A model generated the notes under the pieces. The model was not told the origin of the DNA. It worked only from the letters and a program-made list of their open reading frames with translations, and searched no databases. Of a DNA stretch of 13,755 bases, positions 1 to 13,755 are shown piece by piece; position 1 is the first letter of the stretch; the number at the start of each line of letters is the position of its first letter. The translations under genes and the position numbers were made by a program. The DNA is from CBFGWV01 sp965652545 (lineage in GTDB: Bacteria > Pseudomonadota > Gammaproteobacteria > Competibacterales > Competibacteraceae), in assembly GCA_965652545.1 (NCBI GenBank), contig CBFGWV010000115.1, forward strand, positions 1-13,755, in the 5' to 3' direction.

Positions 1-34
1 GGCTACCGGTTGCAAACCGGTGATCCCAGGGGGC
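1..34 (-). repeat. End of a palindromic coding element, cut by the window edge
   Basis: Read on the minus strand, this has the same terminal CCCCTGGGATC as the two complete elements in this window. It is followed by a hairpin ACCGGTT-TGC-AACCGGT (5-21 on the plus strand). It is translated in frame as PPGITGLQPVA inside the E domain. The LQPVA part resembles LQPAS in the 13540 copy, as if the arm segment encoding AELYSAA were absent. Only one end is visible, so its family membership is inferred. Confidence 0.6.
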
Positions 35-546
35 GTGGTTCCGGCGAGGCGGGTGACGTAGGCGCTCCAGGGGACCGGGGGCGGGTCCATGGGCGCGTGG
101 TCAGACGTCAGAACCGCGGACAGCTCGTGGATCAGCAGGCGCCAGGACACGGCGTCGACCACCAGGTGGTGGGCCACCAGCAGCAAGTGATCGACGCCGT
201 CACCGCGGCGGAACCAAGCGGCAGCGAACACGGGGCCTTGCGCCAGGTCCAGCGAGGCCTGGACGGCATCGGCCAGCGCCGCTTGCTCGATGTCGTCGGC
301 GAGGGTATGGACGGCCAGCGGGACGGTCGCCGTGGGCGCGATCACGACCCGCCACCCGTCGCCTTCGCGGTGAAAGCGCTGGCGCAAGGCTTCATGGCGA
401 CCGGCCAGCCGGTCCAAGCCGGCGTGCAGCCGCTCGCGCGACACGGGGATGCGCAGCGCCAGGAGTACCGCTTGGTTCCAGTGTGCAGGACGTGCCAGCT
501 GGCGGGCGAAGAACCAGCGCTGGATGGGCGACAGGGGCAGCGGCCC
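1..546 (-). other. Epimerization domain, N-terminal part
   Basis: Residues 1120 onward. PLPLSPIQRWFF is the E1 motif. HHLVVDAVSWRLLIHEL is the E2 motif; the V-S-W after the Asp distinguishes E from ordinary C domains. About 30 residues later the homology stops and element-like PPGITGLQPVA begins. The C-terminal half of the domain lies outside the window. Confidence 0.9.
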
Positions 547-3500
547 CTCGACGCCTTCGACCGACACCGCGGTGTCGGCGGACACCTCGGCGTGCCGGGC
601 CGCGAGGCCGGCGATGGTCTGCTGCTCCAACACATCGCGCAGGCCGAACGCCAAGCCCGCCTCGCCGGCATGCAGAACGAGTTGCATGGCGAGGATCGAA
701 TCCCCGCCCAGGGCGAAGAAATTGTCATCCGCCGCGATGTCGTCACGCCCCAGCAGACGGCGCCATATCGCCGCCAGCGCCGTCTCCACCACGCCCGTCG
801 GCGGGCGGGCGGCGGTCGGGGCGACCGCGGCCATCGGTACGGGCAGCGCGTGACGGTCGACCTTGCCGCTGCGGTTCAGCGGCAGGCGCTCCAGACAGAG
901 GATATGCGTTGGCACCATGTACGCCGGCAGCCGTGACGCCAGCGCGGCACGCAGGCCGTCCAGCGACGGCGCCTCGCCCGCCGAATCGGCCACCACGTAG
1001 GCCACGAGCTGCTTCGCCCCCGAATCGGCATCGCGCAGCACGACCACGGCCGCCGCAATCCCGGGCTGGTCGAGCAGCGCCTGTTCGATCTCGCCCGGCT
1101 CGATGCGAAAACCGCGCAGCTTCATCTGCCGGTCCAGCCGCCCCAGGAACGCCAGCGTGCCATCGCTGCGCCAGGCCACCCGATCGCCGGTGCGGTACAC
1201 CCGCCCGTCACCGCCGAAGGGGTCGGGCACAAAGCGTTCGGCCGTCAGCGCCGGACGGCGCAGGTACCCCCGCGCCACACCGGGGCCGCCCACCCACAGC
1301 TCGCCGGGTACGCCCTCGGGCACCGGCTGGCCTTTGCCGTCCACCACGTACACGCGGGTGTGGCCGATGGGTCGGCCAATGGGTATCGACGCCCCGAGTC
1401 GCTCACCCGGGCGCATCCAGTGCACGGCGGTGAAGGTCGTGCATTCGGTGGGGCCATAGCCATTGCCCAGGCGATGGTCGTGGTGACCGCCCGCCGCCAT
1501 GCGGTCGAGCACGGCCTGGGCGGCCGCCACCGGGACGACATCGCCACCGGTGAGGACATAGCGCACGCCGGCCAGGGTATCGGTCAGGCTGTCGGCCAGA
1601 CGCTGGAACAAGCCGGCGGTCAGCCACAGCAGGTCGATGCCCTGGTGCTGGATGACCGCCGCGAGGCTGGCCGGCTCGACCGGCTCCGGCGGCGCGATCA
1701 CCAGCCGGGCGCCGCTGGTCAAGGCGGTCCAGATTTCCAGCGTGCTGGCATCGAAAGCCAGCGGCGCAAGCTGCAGGGCGGCGCGCGGCGGCGGGCCGTC
1801 ATAGGCCATGCCGTCGACCAGGCGCAGGACATTGCGATGGGTGACGCACACCCCCTTGGGCCCGCCGGTCGACCCGGAGGTGTACATCACATAGGCCAGG
1901 GCGTCCGGATCGTCCGGCCACACCGGCAACGCGCCGGACGCGGGCGGCAGTGCATCGACGGCGATCGTCTCCACCCCCTCATCGGCCAGTTCTGCGGCCG
2001 ACGCCCGGTCCGTCACGACGACACGCACCCCGGCATCGACGAGCATGTCGCGCCGACGCGCCACCGGCAGATCCAGCGCCAGCGGCAGATACGCGGCACC
2101 GGCACACAGGATGCCGAGCAAGGCCACCGGCAAGTGCAAGCCGCGCGGCATGTACACGCCGACGACCTCACCCGCCGCGACGCCGGCATCCGCCAGAGCC
2201 GCGGCCAGCCGCTGCGACGCGTCGGCCAGTTGTAGGTACGTCAGCGCTGACTGATCGAACGAGACCGCAACGGCCTCCGGCTGCCTTGCCGTAACCGCCG
2301 CCACACGGGCGGGCAGGGTCAGCGGTGGTGCCAGCGGCAAGGTGGCCGGGTTTCGGCCCAGCAGCAGCGCGTCCCGCTCGGACGCGCTCATCAAGGCCAG
2401 GCTGGCGACCGGTGTCGCCGGGGCTTGCGCGGCGGCCGTGGCAAGCTGGATGAAGTGACCAAGCAAGCGTGCCATGCGCGCGGGCTCGAACAGCGCGCTG
2501 CAATACTCCGCCTCCAACCCCAGCGAGCCATCCGCGCGCGGTTCGGCGGCGAGAAACAGATCCACCTTGCTGGTGCCCGTCTCCAGGCGCAACGGTGTGA
2601 GCGTGGCGCCGGCCAGTTCCAGCCGCTCGTCCAACGCACTCTGTAAGGCAAACAACACCTGGCACAACGGCGGGTAACGCGCATCGCGCGCTAGCTGCAT
2701 GGTCTCCACGAGGCGCTCGAAGGGCACATCCTGGTGGTCGAAGGCCTCCAGCACCGTGCGCCGCACCCGCGCCAGCACCGTGCGGAAATCCGGCTCGCCG
2801 GACAGATCGCAGCGCAGCGGCAAGGTGTTCACGAACAAGCCGATCAAGCCCTGCGTCTGCGCCCGGTCGCGCCCGGCCAGCGGCGTGCCGACGACGACAT
2901 CCGCCTCGCCGGTGTAGCGGGCGATCAACACCGCAAACACGGCGAACAAACCCATGAACAACGTGGCGCCCTCGGCCTGGGCTACGGCGGCCAGCGCGGT
3001 CACGGTGCCGGCGGGCAACACCGCCGACACGCTGGCGCCCGCGAACGATTGCAGCGGCGGCCGCGGCCGGTCCGCCGGCAGCTCCAACAGCGTCGGGGCG
3101 TCGGCGAGTTTCTGCCGCCAATAGTCCAATTGCCGGTCGATACGCGCCTGACCCGCCGGCCCGCGTTCAAACGCGGCAAGCGCCGCGTAACCGGGTGACA
3201 CCGGTGTGTCATTCGCCGCCTCGCCGACGCATAACGCGGCATAGGCGCTACCCAGCTCACGCAGCAGCAGCGAGATCGACCAGCCATCGGCGATCGCGTG
3301 ATGCAGGACGATACCGAACACATGCCGCTGCGGTCCCAGGCGCAACAGCCGCGCGCGGTACAGCGGCGCCACCGCCAAGTCGAACGGCAAGGCCGCCAAA
3401 GCATCCAGGCGCGCACGGGCGGCGGCCTCGGGGTCAGGCTCGTCGGTCAGGTCCTCGATGGCCCAGGGCAATGGCGGGTTCGGCTCGACGACTTGGCGGG

Positions 3501-3903
3501 GCTGCCCGTCGACCAGGCGCAAGGCGGTGCGCAGGCTCGCTTGGCGCCGCATCACCACCGCCAGTGCGCACGCCAACGCAGCGGCGTCCAGCGGCCCGTC
3601 GATGCACGCCGCCCCGGGGATGGCGTAAGCGGCGCCGAGGCCATCGATGTGCGCCACCACCCACAGCCGCTGCTGGGCGTGGCTCAGCGGCGCGGGGCCG
3701 GCGGCATCGCGCACGGGCGATTCAACCGCCGCCGGCGCCGCAGCCGTCTGCCCCAGCAGCGCGATCAACGCCGTACGCTCTGCGGCGATGCGTGCTCGCA
3801 GATCGTCCGTCAACGCCCCCTTGGGTGCCGAGAACTTCAGCCGCCCGTCCTCGACCCGCAGCCGAATGCCGCGCTGGCGCAGCTCATCCAAGAGTTCAAT
3901 CAC
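1..3903 (-). CDS. Non-ribosomal peptide synthetase subunit, docking-C-A-T-E, 3' end off window
   Basis: This NRPS module condenses an upstream acyl chain with one amino acid and epimerizes it. The frame is open for 1301 codons from GTG 3903 to base 1. The start is supported by an in-frame TGA a few codons upstream (3922-3924) and a GGAGGGGA Shine-Dalgarno 7 nt away. Order seen: TubC_N-type docking domain (residues 1-52), C domain (72-505) with HHAIADG at 201-207, A domain (530-1020) with YTSGSTGGPKG, NGYGPTE, YRTGD and NRSGK, carrier with LGGDS (Ser1069), and an E domain from 1120 with PLSPIQRWFF and HHLVVDAVSW (His1246). The A-domain code read by alignment to GrsA is D-A-L-W-L-G-G-T-F-K, close to known valine codes. 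The E domain is interrupted by element-like sequence at the left edge. No thioesterase is visible. The NRPS identity is certain; the substrate is tentative. Confidence 0.96.
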   Translation of the reverse strand, partial: MIELLDELRQRGIRLRVEDGRLKFSAPKGALTDDLRARIAAERTALIALLGQTAAAPAAVESPVRDAAGPAPLSHAQQRLWVVAHIDGLGAAYAIPGAACIDGPLDAAALACALAVVMRRQASLRTALRLVDGQPRQVVEPNPPLPWAIEDLTDEPDPEAAARARLDALAALPFDLAVAPLYRARLLRLGPQRHVFGIVLHHAIADGWSISLLLRELGSAYAALCVGEAANDTPVSPGYAALAAFERGPAGQARIDRQLDYWRQKLADAPTLLELPADRPRPPLQSFAGASVSAVLPAGTVTALAAVAQAEGATLFMGLFAVFAVLIARYTGEADVVVGTPLAGRDRAQTQGLIGLFVNTLPLRCDLSGEPDFRTVLARVRRTVLEAFDHQDVPFERLVETMQLARDARYPPLCQVLFALQSALDERLELAGATLTPLRLETGTSKVDLFLAAEPRADGSLGLEAEYCSALFEPARMARLLGHFIQLATAAAQAPATPVASLALMSASERDALLLGRNPATLPLAPPLTLPARVAAVTARQPEAVAVSFDQSALTYLQLADASQRLAAALADAGVAAGEVVGVYMPRGLHLPVALLGILCAGAAYLPLALDLPVARRRDMLVDAGVRVVVTDRASAAELADEGVETIAVDALPPASGALPVWPDDPDALAYVMYTSGSTGGPKGVCVTHRNVLRLVDGMAYDGPPPRAALQLAPLAFDASTLEIWTALTSGARLVIAPPEPVEPASLAAVIQHQGIDLLWLTAGLFQRLADSLTDTLAGVRYVLTGGDVVPVAAAQAVLDRMAAGGHHDHRLGNGYGPTECTTFTAVHWMRPGERLGASIPIGRPIGHTRVYVVDGKGQPVPEGVPGELWVGGPGVARGYLRRPALTAERFVPDPFGGDGRVYRTGDRVAWRSDGTLAFLGRLDRQMKLRGFRIEPGEIEQALLDQPGIAAAVVVLRDADSGAKQLVAYVVADSAGEAPSLDGLRAALASRLPAYMVPTHILCLERLPLNRSGKVDRHALPVPMAAVAPTAARPPTGVVETALAAIWRRLLGRDDIAADDNFFALGGDSILAMQLVLHAGEAGLAFGLRDVLEQQTIAGLAARHAEVSADTAVSVEGVEGPLPLSPIQRWFFARQLARPAHWNQAVLLALRIPVSRERLHAGLDRLAGRHEALRQRFHREGDGWRVVIAPTATVPLAVHTLADDIEQAALADAVQASLDLAQGPVFAAAWFRRGDGVDHLLLVAHHLVVDAVSWRLLIHELSAVLTSDHAPMDPPPVPWSAYVTRLAGTTPPGITGLQPVA
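589..801 (-). other. Peptidyl carrier (T) domain
   Basis: Residues about 1035-1105, with DNFFALGGDSILAMQL. Ser1069 is the phosphopantetheine site. The GGDS form is typical of carriers followed by an epimerization domain, which is what comes next here. Confidence 0.93.
844..2316 (-). other. Adenylation domain, valine-like specificity code
   Basis: Residues about 530-1020. Core motifs: YVMYTSGSTGGPKGV (A3), FDASTLEIW (A4), NGYGPTE (A5), GELWVGGPGVARGYL (A6), YRTGDRVAW (A7), GRLDRQMKLRGFRIEPGEIE (A8) and LPLNRSGKVD (A10, Lys1014). Hand alignment to GrsA gives the ten-residue code DALWLGGTFK. It resembles valine codes such as DAFWIGGTFK, so Val or another small branched residue is the best guess. 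Confidence 0.9.
2389..3690 (-). other. Condensation domain (LCL-like)
   Basis: Residues about 72-505. LSHAQQRLWV is the C1 motif and HHAIADGWS the catalytic motif (His202). YTGEADVVVGTPLAGR, IGLFVNTLPLR and HQDVPFERLVE are the C4-C6 region. All key residues are present, so it should be active. It is followed directly by an A domain. Confidence 0.93.
3748..3903 (-). other. TubC_N-type (beta-hairpin) docking domain of the NRPS
   Basis: Residues 1-52 begin with ELLDELRQRGIRLRVEDG and continue with LKFSAPKGAL. This is the usual pattern of the TubC N-terminal docking family: a helix, a beta hairpin, then the APKGAL turn. Such domains sit at the N terminus of NRPS subunits and bind the acidic C-terminal tail of the preceding subunit. 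The predicted partner is the protein ending at 6468. Confidence 0.85.
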
Positions 3904-3910
3904 TTCCCGC

Positions 3911-3918
3911 TCCCCTCC
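3911..3918 (-). promoter_or_regulatory. Ribosome binding site of the NRPS
   Basis: GGAGGGGA lies 7 nt before the GTG at 3903. It decides the start, since the same frame is closed by TGA just upstream and no ATG is in frame nearby. Confidence 0.75.
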
Positions 3919-4039
3919 ATGTCATCGGCACGGACACCGCCTCCCCCGCGCGGCGCCTGCCTGCCGGGCGTGATGCGCGAAGCCTGCAAGCTTAGTCCTC
4001 CGCGGTGCAAGTGCACACGCCGCCGCGGATGCCCTCCCG

Positions 4040-4098
4040 GCGCAAAGCGCCGCACATACAGCACCCAGCTCACGCAGCAACAGGGCGATCGATCCGCC
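4040..4098 (-). pseudogene. Decayed fragment of a condensation domain
   Basis: The minus strand reads SIALLLRELGAVCAALCAG. This matches SISLLLRELGSAYAALCVG, the stretch just after HHAIADGW in the neighbouring NRPS (residues 209-227). The nucleotide match is also obvious (a 17-base identical run), but with many differences elsewhere, so it is not a recent copy. The homology stops at the Fic-remnant promoter palindrome on one side and fades within about 20-30 codons on the other. It has no start and no domain around it. I read it as a leftover of another C domain from when the synthase genes were rearranged here. Confidence 0.75.
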
Positions 4099-4103
4099 GC
4101 CGG

Positions 4104-4164
4104 ATATGTCGATAAAACTTGAAAACATCGACATATATTGCTGGCATGTCGATTCCATCAACAT
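4104..4164 (+). promoter_or_regulatory. Palindromic operator/promoter of the Fic-remnant gene
   Basis: Perfect 10-bp arms ATATGTCGAT (4104-4113) and ATCGACATAT (4127-4136) are separated by 13 bp. A second, imperfect pair, ATGTCGAT (4146-4153) and ATCAACAT (4157-4164), lies over the first codons. A -10-like TATATT sits at 4134-4139, so transcription would begin close to the ATG at 4146. The repeated half-site suggests binding of a dimeric winged-helix protein, plausibly the product of this gene. Confidence 0.55.
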
Positions 4165-4454
4165 ACAGCCCGGGCCGCCCTGGAAAAGCGGAATACCTGC
4201 GTGCGAATGCACCCAAGATCTACAGCCGGGAGCTGGTGGACACTGTCTTCACCCAACCCTATTGCCGCATTCACAACCTGGTGAACGCCGGCATCGCCAA
4301 GCGACAGACCGCGTCGACATACCTGAAAACACTGGAATCCCTCGGTGTACTCCGCGAGATCAAAGTTGGGCGCGAAAAGCTGTTCGTGCACCCGGCGTTC
4401 AGTCGATTGCTGATGCAGGATGATCATCCGGTAACCGGGTACGGCAAGACATGA
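4146..4454 (+). CDS. Fic-family C-terminal winged-helix protein lacking the Fic domain
   Basis: This is a 102-residue protein. From KAEYLRANAPKIYSREL onward (including QPYCRIHNLVNAGIAKRQTA, TYLKTLESLGVL and GREKLFVHP) it follows the C-terminal winged-helix end of full-length Fic-family AMP-transferases, normally some 350-380 residues. The catalytic HxFxxGNGR region is absent. The first dozen residues (MSIPSTYSPGRPG) look like a retained N terminus joined to the C-terminal domain, as left by an internal deletion. I prefer ATG 4146 over TTG 4119, which lies between the arms of the promoter palindrome; the ATG would give a nearly leaderless message without a Shine-Dalgarno. The protein may act only as a DNA-binding repressor, or be a decaying gene. 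GC content is visibly lower than in the synthases. Confidence 0.75.
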   Translation: MSIPSTYSPGRPGKAEYLRANAPKIYSRELVDTVFTQPYCRIHNLVNAGIAKRQTASTYLKTLESLGVLREIKVGREKLFVHPAFSRLLMQDDHPVTGYGKT

Positions 4455-4554
4455 TGTTTCTGATGGGGAATCAACACCGGCTCGAAGCACGCCTGAAACG
4501 GCTGCCGATCAACTGGCCAAGACGGTAAACTCGCTGCAAAAAACGCACGCCACG

Positions 4555-5721
4555 ATGAGACCTGCCCAAATGCCCCGCTTTGCCGCCCTGGCGATGTTCA
4601 TGCTCGGCGTGTTGATCGCCGCATTGCTGTTCGGTTTTCCGCTGTTCGAGTCCAACGCGCCCGACCCGGCGTATGTGGGTGCGTGTGCCGGTGAGCCGCT
4701 GCGCACGGTCGAGGCGCGTAACGATGCCATGGAGAAAGGCTACGCGATCAACCGGCGTTATGACTGTATCGACCGGGCGTCCTACGAGGCCATCGAGCGT
4801 CAGGAGGCGGCGCGTCTCCAGGCGGCGAACGCGGCTCCACGGCCCACGGTCGAGTCGTCTGCCGCGCCGCCGCTGGCTCAGACACTGGCACAGGCCCGCA
4901 GCGGCTTCCGGACGCAGATCAGCCAGAGTACCGACCAACCGCTGCCCCTGCCCGAGCCGCCCGCCGAGCTGTTCGTGCGCAGCGACTATCTCAACCGGGA
5001 CCAGCGCCTGCTGCCGGCCTACCTGTCATCCGCCCCCAACGACGGCCAGAAGCACCCGGCGATCATCTGGCTCACCGGTGGCGATTCCAATTCGCTGGGC
5101 GATTTCTGGACCCCGGGACCGGAGGCCAACGACCAGTCCGCCGGCGCCTTCCGCAAGGCCGGCGTCGTCATGATGTTTCCCACGCTGCGCGGCGGCAACG
5201 TCGATGACGGTGGCAAGGAGTTCTACTTCGGCGAGGTCGATGACGTGCTCGCCGCTGCCGACCACCTGGCCCGCCAACCGTATGTCGACGCCGCCCATAT
5301 CTACCTGGGCGGGCACAGCACCGGCGGCACGCTGGCCTTGCTCACGGCCGAGACGGACGACCGCTTCCGGGCGGTTTTCGCCTTCGGCCCGGTCGCTGAA
5401 CTGGACAGCTACCCACCCTCGCTGATCCCGGTCGACTTCAGCCGCTACGATCCGCAGGAGCTCGAGCTGCGCTCGCCCATCCATTGGCTGGGCGGCATCG
5501 CAGCGCCCACCTATGTGATCGAAGGCGTGGAGCAGCCCAGCAACATCGACGAACTCGACCGGCTCTGCCGCAGGACGGACAACCCGATGCTCAACTGTAT
5601 CCGCGTACGCGGGGCGGACCACTTCAGCGTGCTGAGCACCGTCTCGCGCGTCATTGCCGCCCGGGTGGCGGTGAGCACGAGCGGCGTTCCGTTCGCCTTG
5701 CGGGCGGAGGAGTTTCAGTAG
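4555..5721 (+). CDS. Membrane-anchored alpha/beta hydrolase (prolyl-oligopeptidase-like)
   Basis: This 388-residue protein has a hydrophobic N-terminal segment (about residues 8-31) that should anchor it in the inner membrane or act as an uncleaved signal. A low-complexity Ala/Glu/Pro linker follows (about 80-135). The catalytic domain starts near FVRSDYL and HPAIIWLTGGDSNS. The nucleophile elbow is GGHSTGG (Ser255) and the likely catalytic His is in GADHFSVL (His356). GEVDDVLAAADHLA before the elbow matches the helix usual in S9-like esterases and peptidases. The acidic residue is not certain. ATG 4555 has no strong ribosome binding site; the ATG at 4570 is possible. Substrate unknown; nothing ties it to the synthases except position. 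Confidence 0.85.
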   Translation: MRPAQMPRFAALAMFMLGVLIAALLFGFPLFESNAPDPAYVGACAGEPLRTVEARNDAMEKGYAINRRYDCIDRASYEAIERQEAARLQAANAAPRPTVESSAAPPLAQTLAQARSGFRTQISQSTDQPLPLPEPPAELFVRSDYLNRDQRLLPAYLSSAPNDGQKHPAIIWLTGGDSNSLGDFWTPGPEANDQSAGAFRKAGVVMMFPTLRGGNVDDGGKEFYFGEVDDVLAAADHLARQPYVDAAHIYLGGHSTGGTLALLTAETDDRFRAVFAFGPVAELDSYPPSLIPVDFSRYDPQELELRSPIHWLGGIAAPTYVIEGVEQPSNIDELDRLCRRTDNPMLNCIRVRGADHFSVLSTVSRVIAARVAVSTSGVPFALRAEEFQ

Positions 5722-5818
5722 CTGGTTTGCGTGGGGGCTAGGTGCAGCGCGCGCGGCGCCGGAACGGACGGCAATCCAGCTCTGACAAATACGATGTGTG
5801 CTAACAGGTTGCGGCTCC

Positions 5819-5834
5819 GTATCAAATTTGATAC
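5819..5834 (+). promoter_or_regulatory. Perfect palindrome, candidate operator of the toxin-antitoxin gene
   Basis: GTATCAAATTTGATAC is a perfect 16-bp palindrome ending 9 bp before the ATG at 5844. It overlaps a weak promoter (TTGCGG at 5809-5814, TACAAA at 5832-5837, 17-bp spacing). HigA-type antitoxins usually repress their own promoter through such a site. The rest of the 5722-5818 gap shows nothing I recognise. Confidence 0.65.
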
Positions 5835-5843
5835 AAACCAACC

Positions 5844-6446
5844 ATGAAGGATGTGATCTGGCTTGGCGACAGCAGGAAGTCGACTCAGGGTTTGCCGACG
5901 GCGGCGAAGCTCGCCATCGGTACCCAGTTGATGATGGTGCAAAATGGGCTGGACCCCATGGATTGGAAGCCGATGAAAACCATCGGCCAGGGTGTACGCG
6001 AGATTCGGATACGTGCGGGTAGCAGCTATCGCGTCATATACACCGCCCAATTCAGGGATACGGTTTACGTTCTTCATGTGTTTGAAAAGAAGAGCCAGAA
6101 GACGCCGAAACACGATATCGATCTGGCGAAGCAGCGGTTTGCTGAACTCCGCAAGGGTAATCGAATGACCGACATGGAGCGCTCCAGCGGCAATCTCTTC
6201 CAAGACATGGGTGTGCCAGACGCCGAGAACATGAAGCTGCGCGCGGAACTGGTGGTTGAGATCCGCCGCGTCATGACAGAAGAAAACTGGAACCAGACCG
6301 AGGCGGCCAAACATTTCGGTGTGCCTCGGACGCGTCTGAACGACGCGCTTCGTGGGCGGCTGGAGAAAATGACCATCGACCGGCTCGTAACCATGCTTGC
6401 GGCGGTTGGTCGCCATATCCACATGACTGTCGACCGAGCCGCCTGA
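5844..6446 (+). CDS. HigB-like toxin fused in frame to HigA-like antitoxin
   Basis: A single 200-residue frame joins two proteins normally made separately. Residues 1-106 are a HigB/Gp49-type (RelE-superfamily) mRNA interferase: IWLGDS, DWKPMKTIGQGVREIRIR, SYRVIYTAQF, VYVLHVFEKKSQKTPKHDIDLAKQRF. Residues 108-200 are a HigA-type antitoxin: SSGNLFQDMGV, then a helix-turn-helix (NQTEAAKHFGVPRTRLNDAL) and RGRLEKMTIDRLVTML. No stop separates them. Met108 (6165-6167) is preceded by AAGGG at 6153-6157, so free antitoxin could also be made by internal initiation. The toxin half looks intact by its conserved Arg and Lys residues. The gene is convergent with the NRPS-PKS gene and 21 bp from its stop. 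Family calls are firm; the behaviour of the fusion is inference. Confidence 0.85.
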   Translation: MKDVIWLGDSRKSTQGLPTAAKLAIGTQLMMVQNGLDPMDWKPMKTIGQGVREIRIRAGSSYRVIYTAQFRDTVYVLHVFEKKSQKTPKHDIDLAKQRFAELRKGNRMTDMERSSGNLFQDMGVPDAENMKLRAELVVEIRRVMTEENWNQTEAAKHFGVPRTRLNDALRGRLEKMTIDRLVTMLAAVGRHIHMTVDRAA

Positions 6447-6466
6447 CGGGGATCCGGTCAGGCGGC
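6438..6466. terminator. Hairpin between convergent genes, possible bidirectional terminator
   Basis: Perfect 10-bp arms GCCGCCTGAC (6438-6447) and GTCAGGCGGC (6457-6466) enclose a 9-nt loop. The left arm contains the TGA of the toxin-antitoxin gene, and the right arm ends one base before the NRPS-PKS stop codon. Neither side has a T tract, so intrinsic termination is unproven. Confidence 0.5.
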
Positions 6467-6467
6467 G

Positions 6468-13755
<7,288 letters not shown>

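Larger units (their letters stand above)
3904..4145. other. Divergent intergenic region with a C-domain scrap and palindromic promoter
   Basis: This gap lies between the NRPS start (minus) and the Fic-remnant start (plus). It holds the NRPS Shine-Dalgarno (3911-3918), about 110 bases with nothing I recognise, the decayed condensation-domain scrap (4040-4098) and the inverted repeat of the Fic-remnant promoter. No clear promoter for the NRPS could be read by eye. Confidence 0.6.

Noticed and set aside
10..936. Long open frame on the plus strand opposite the T-E region
   Set aside because: Antisense shadow of the NRPS, whose frame on the minus strand contains the carrier and epimerization motifs.
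2168..3121. A 317-codon minus-strand open frame
   Set aside because: It is the wrong minus-strand frame; the in-register frame across the same bases encodes clear C and A domain motifs.
4119..4145. TTG at 4119 as the start of the Fic remnant
   Set aside because: It would place the first codons inside the promoter palindrome and upstream of the expected transcription start; the ATG at 4146 fits better.
3922..4212. A 96-codon minus-strand gene opposite the Fic remnant
   Set aside because: Only its middle has homology (the C-domain scrap); the beginning is antisense to the Fic remnant, so it is not a coherent gene.

Overview
The window is a GC-rich stretch of bacterial biosynthetic DNA. I take the host to be a high-GC proteobacterium, because the accessory genes (a Fic-type winged helix and a HigB/HigA-type pair) are of kinds common there; this is inference and no species is assigned. 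Most of the window is filled by two minus-strand megasynthase genes, each cut by a window edge. Between them lies a 2.5-kb block of plus-strand genes unrelated to assembly-line chemistry.

Layout. Bases 13755 to 6468 (minus) hold a hybrid NRPS-PKS: C (3' part only), A, T, KS, AT, KR, carrier, and an acidic C-terminal tail. Its A-domain code reads as serine and its AT motifs read as malonyl-CoA. Bases 3903 to 1 (minus) hold an NRPS: a TubC_N-type docking domain, C, A (valine-like code), T, and an epimerization domain that runs off the left edge. I traced this second gene by hand from its GTG start; it is open for exactly 1301 codons to base 1 with no frameshift. The acidic tail of the first protein and the docking domain of the second suggest they are consecutive subunits. 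Together they would add Ser, one ketide unit reduced to a beta-hydroxyl, then a residue epimerized to D (perhaps D-Val). No thioesterase is visible, so the line continues elsewhere.

Between the two genes, on the plus strand: a short protein that is the C-terminal winged helix of a Fic-family protein without its Fic domain, with palindromes at its promoter; a membrane-anchored alpha/beta hydrolase; and a HigB-like toxin joined in one reading frame to a HigA-like antitoxin, with a perfect 16-bp palindrome just upstream. A decayed scrap of a condensation domain on the minus strand abuts the Fic-remnant promoter, marking an old rearrangement between the two synthase genes.

The most striking signal is a family of palindromic elements lying in frame inside the megasynthases. 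Two copies of about 150 bp (9407-9559 and 13540-13688) have perfect 31-34 bp inverted arms, the same 149-bp core length and compensatory changes in an internal hairpin. They encode a 51-residue insert beginning S/P-PGIAELYSAA and ending PAAEYNSAIPG. One lies in the KS-AT linker. The other lies in the loop of a C domain just before the YW/HW-R helix. A third, related end starts at the left edge in the equivalent loop of the E domain. Next to the KS-AT copy, the element's terminal sequence is repeated as a 33-bp (11-codon) tandem array.
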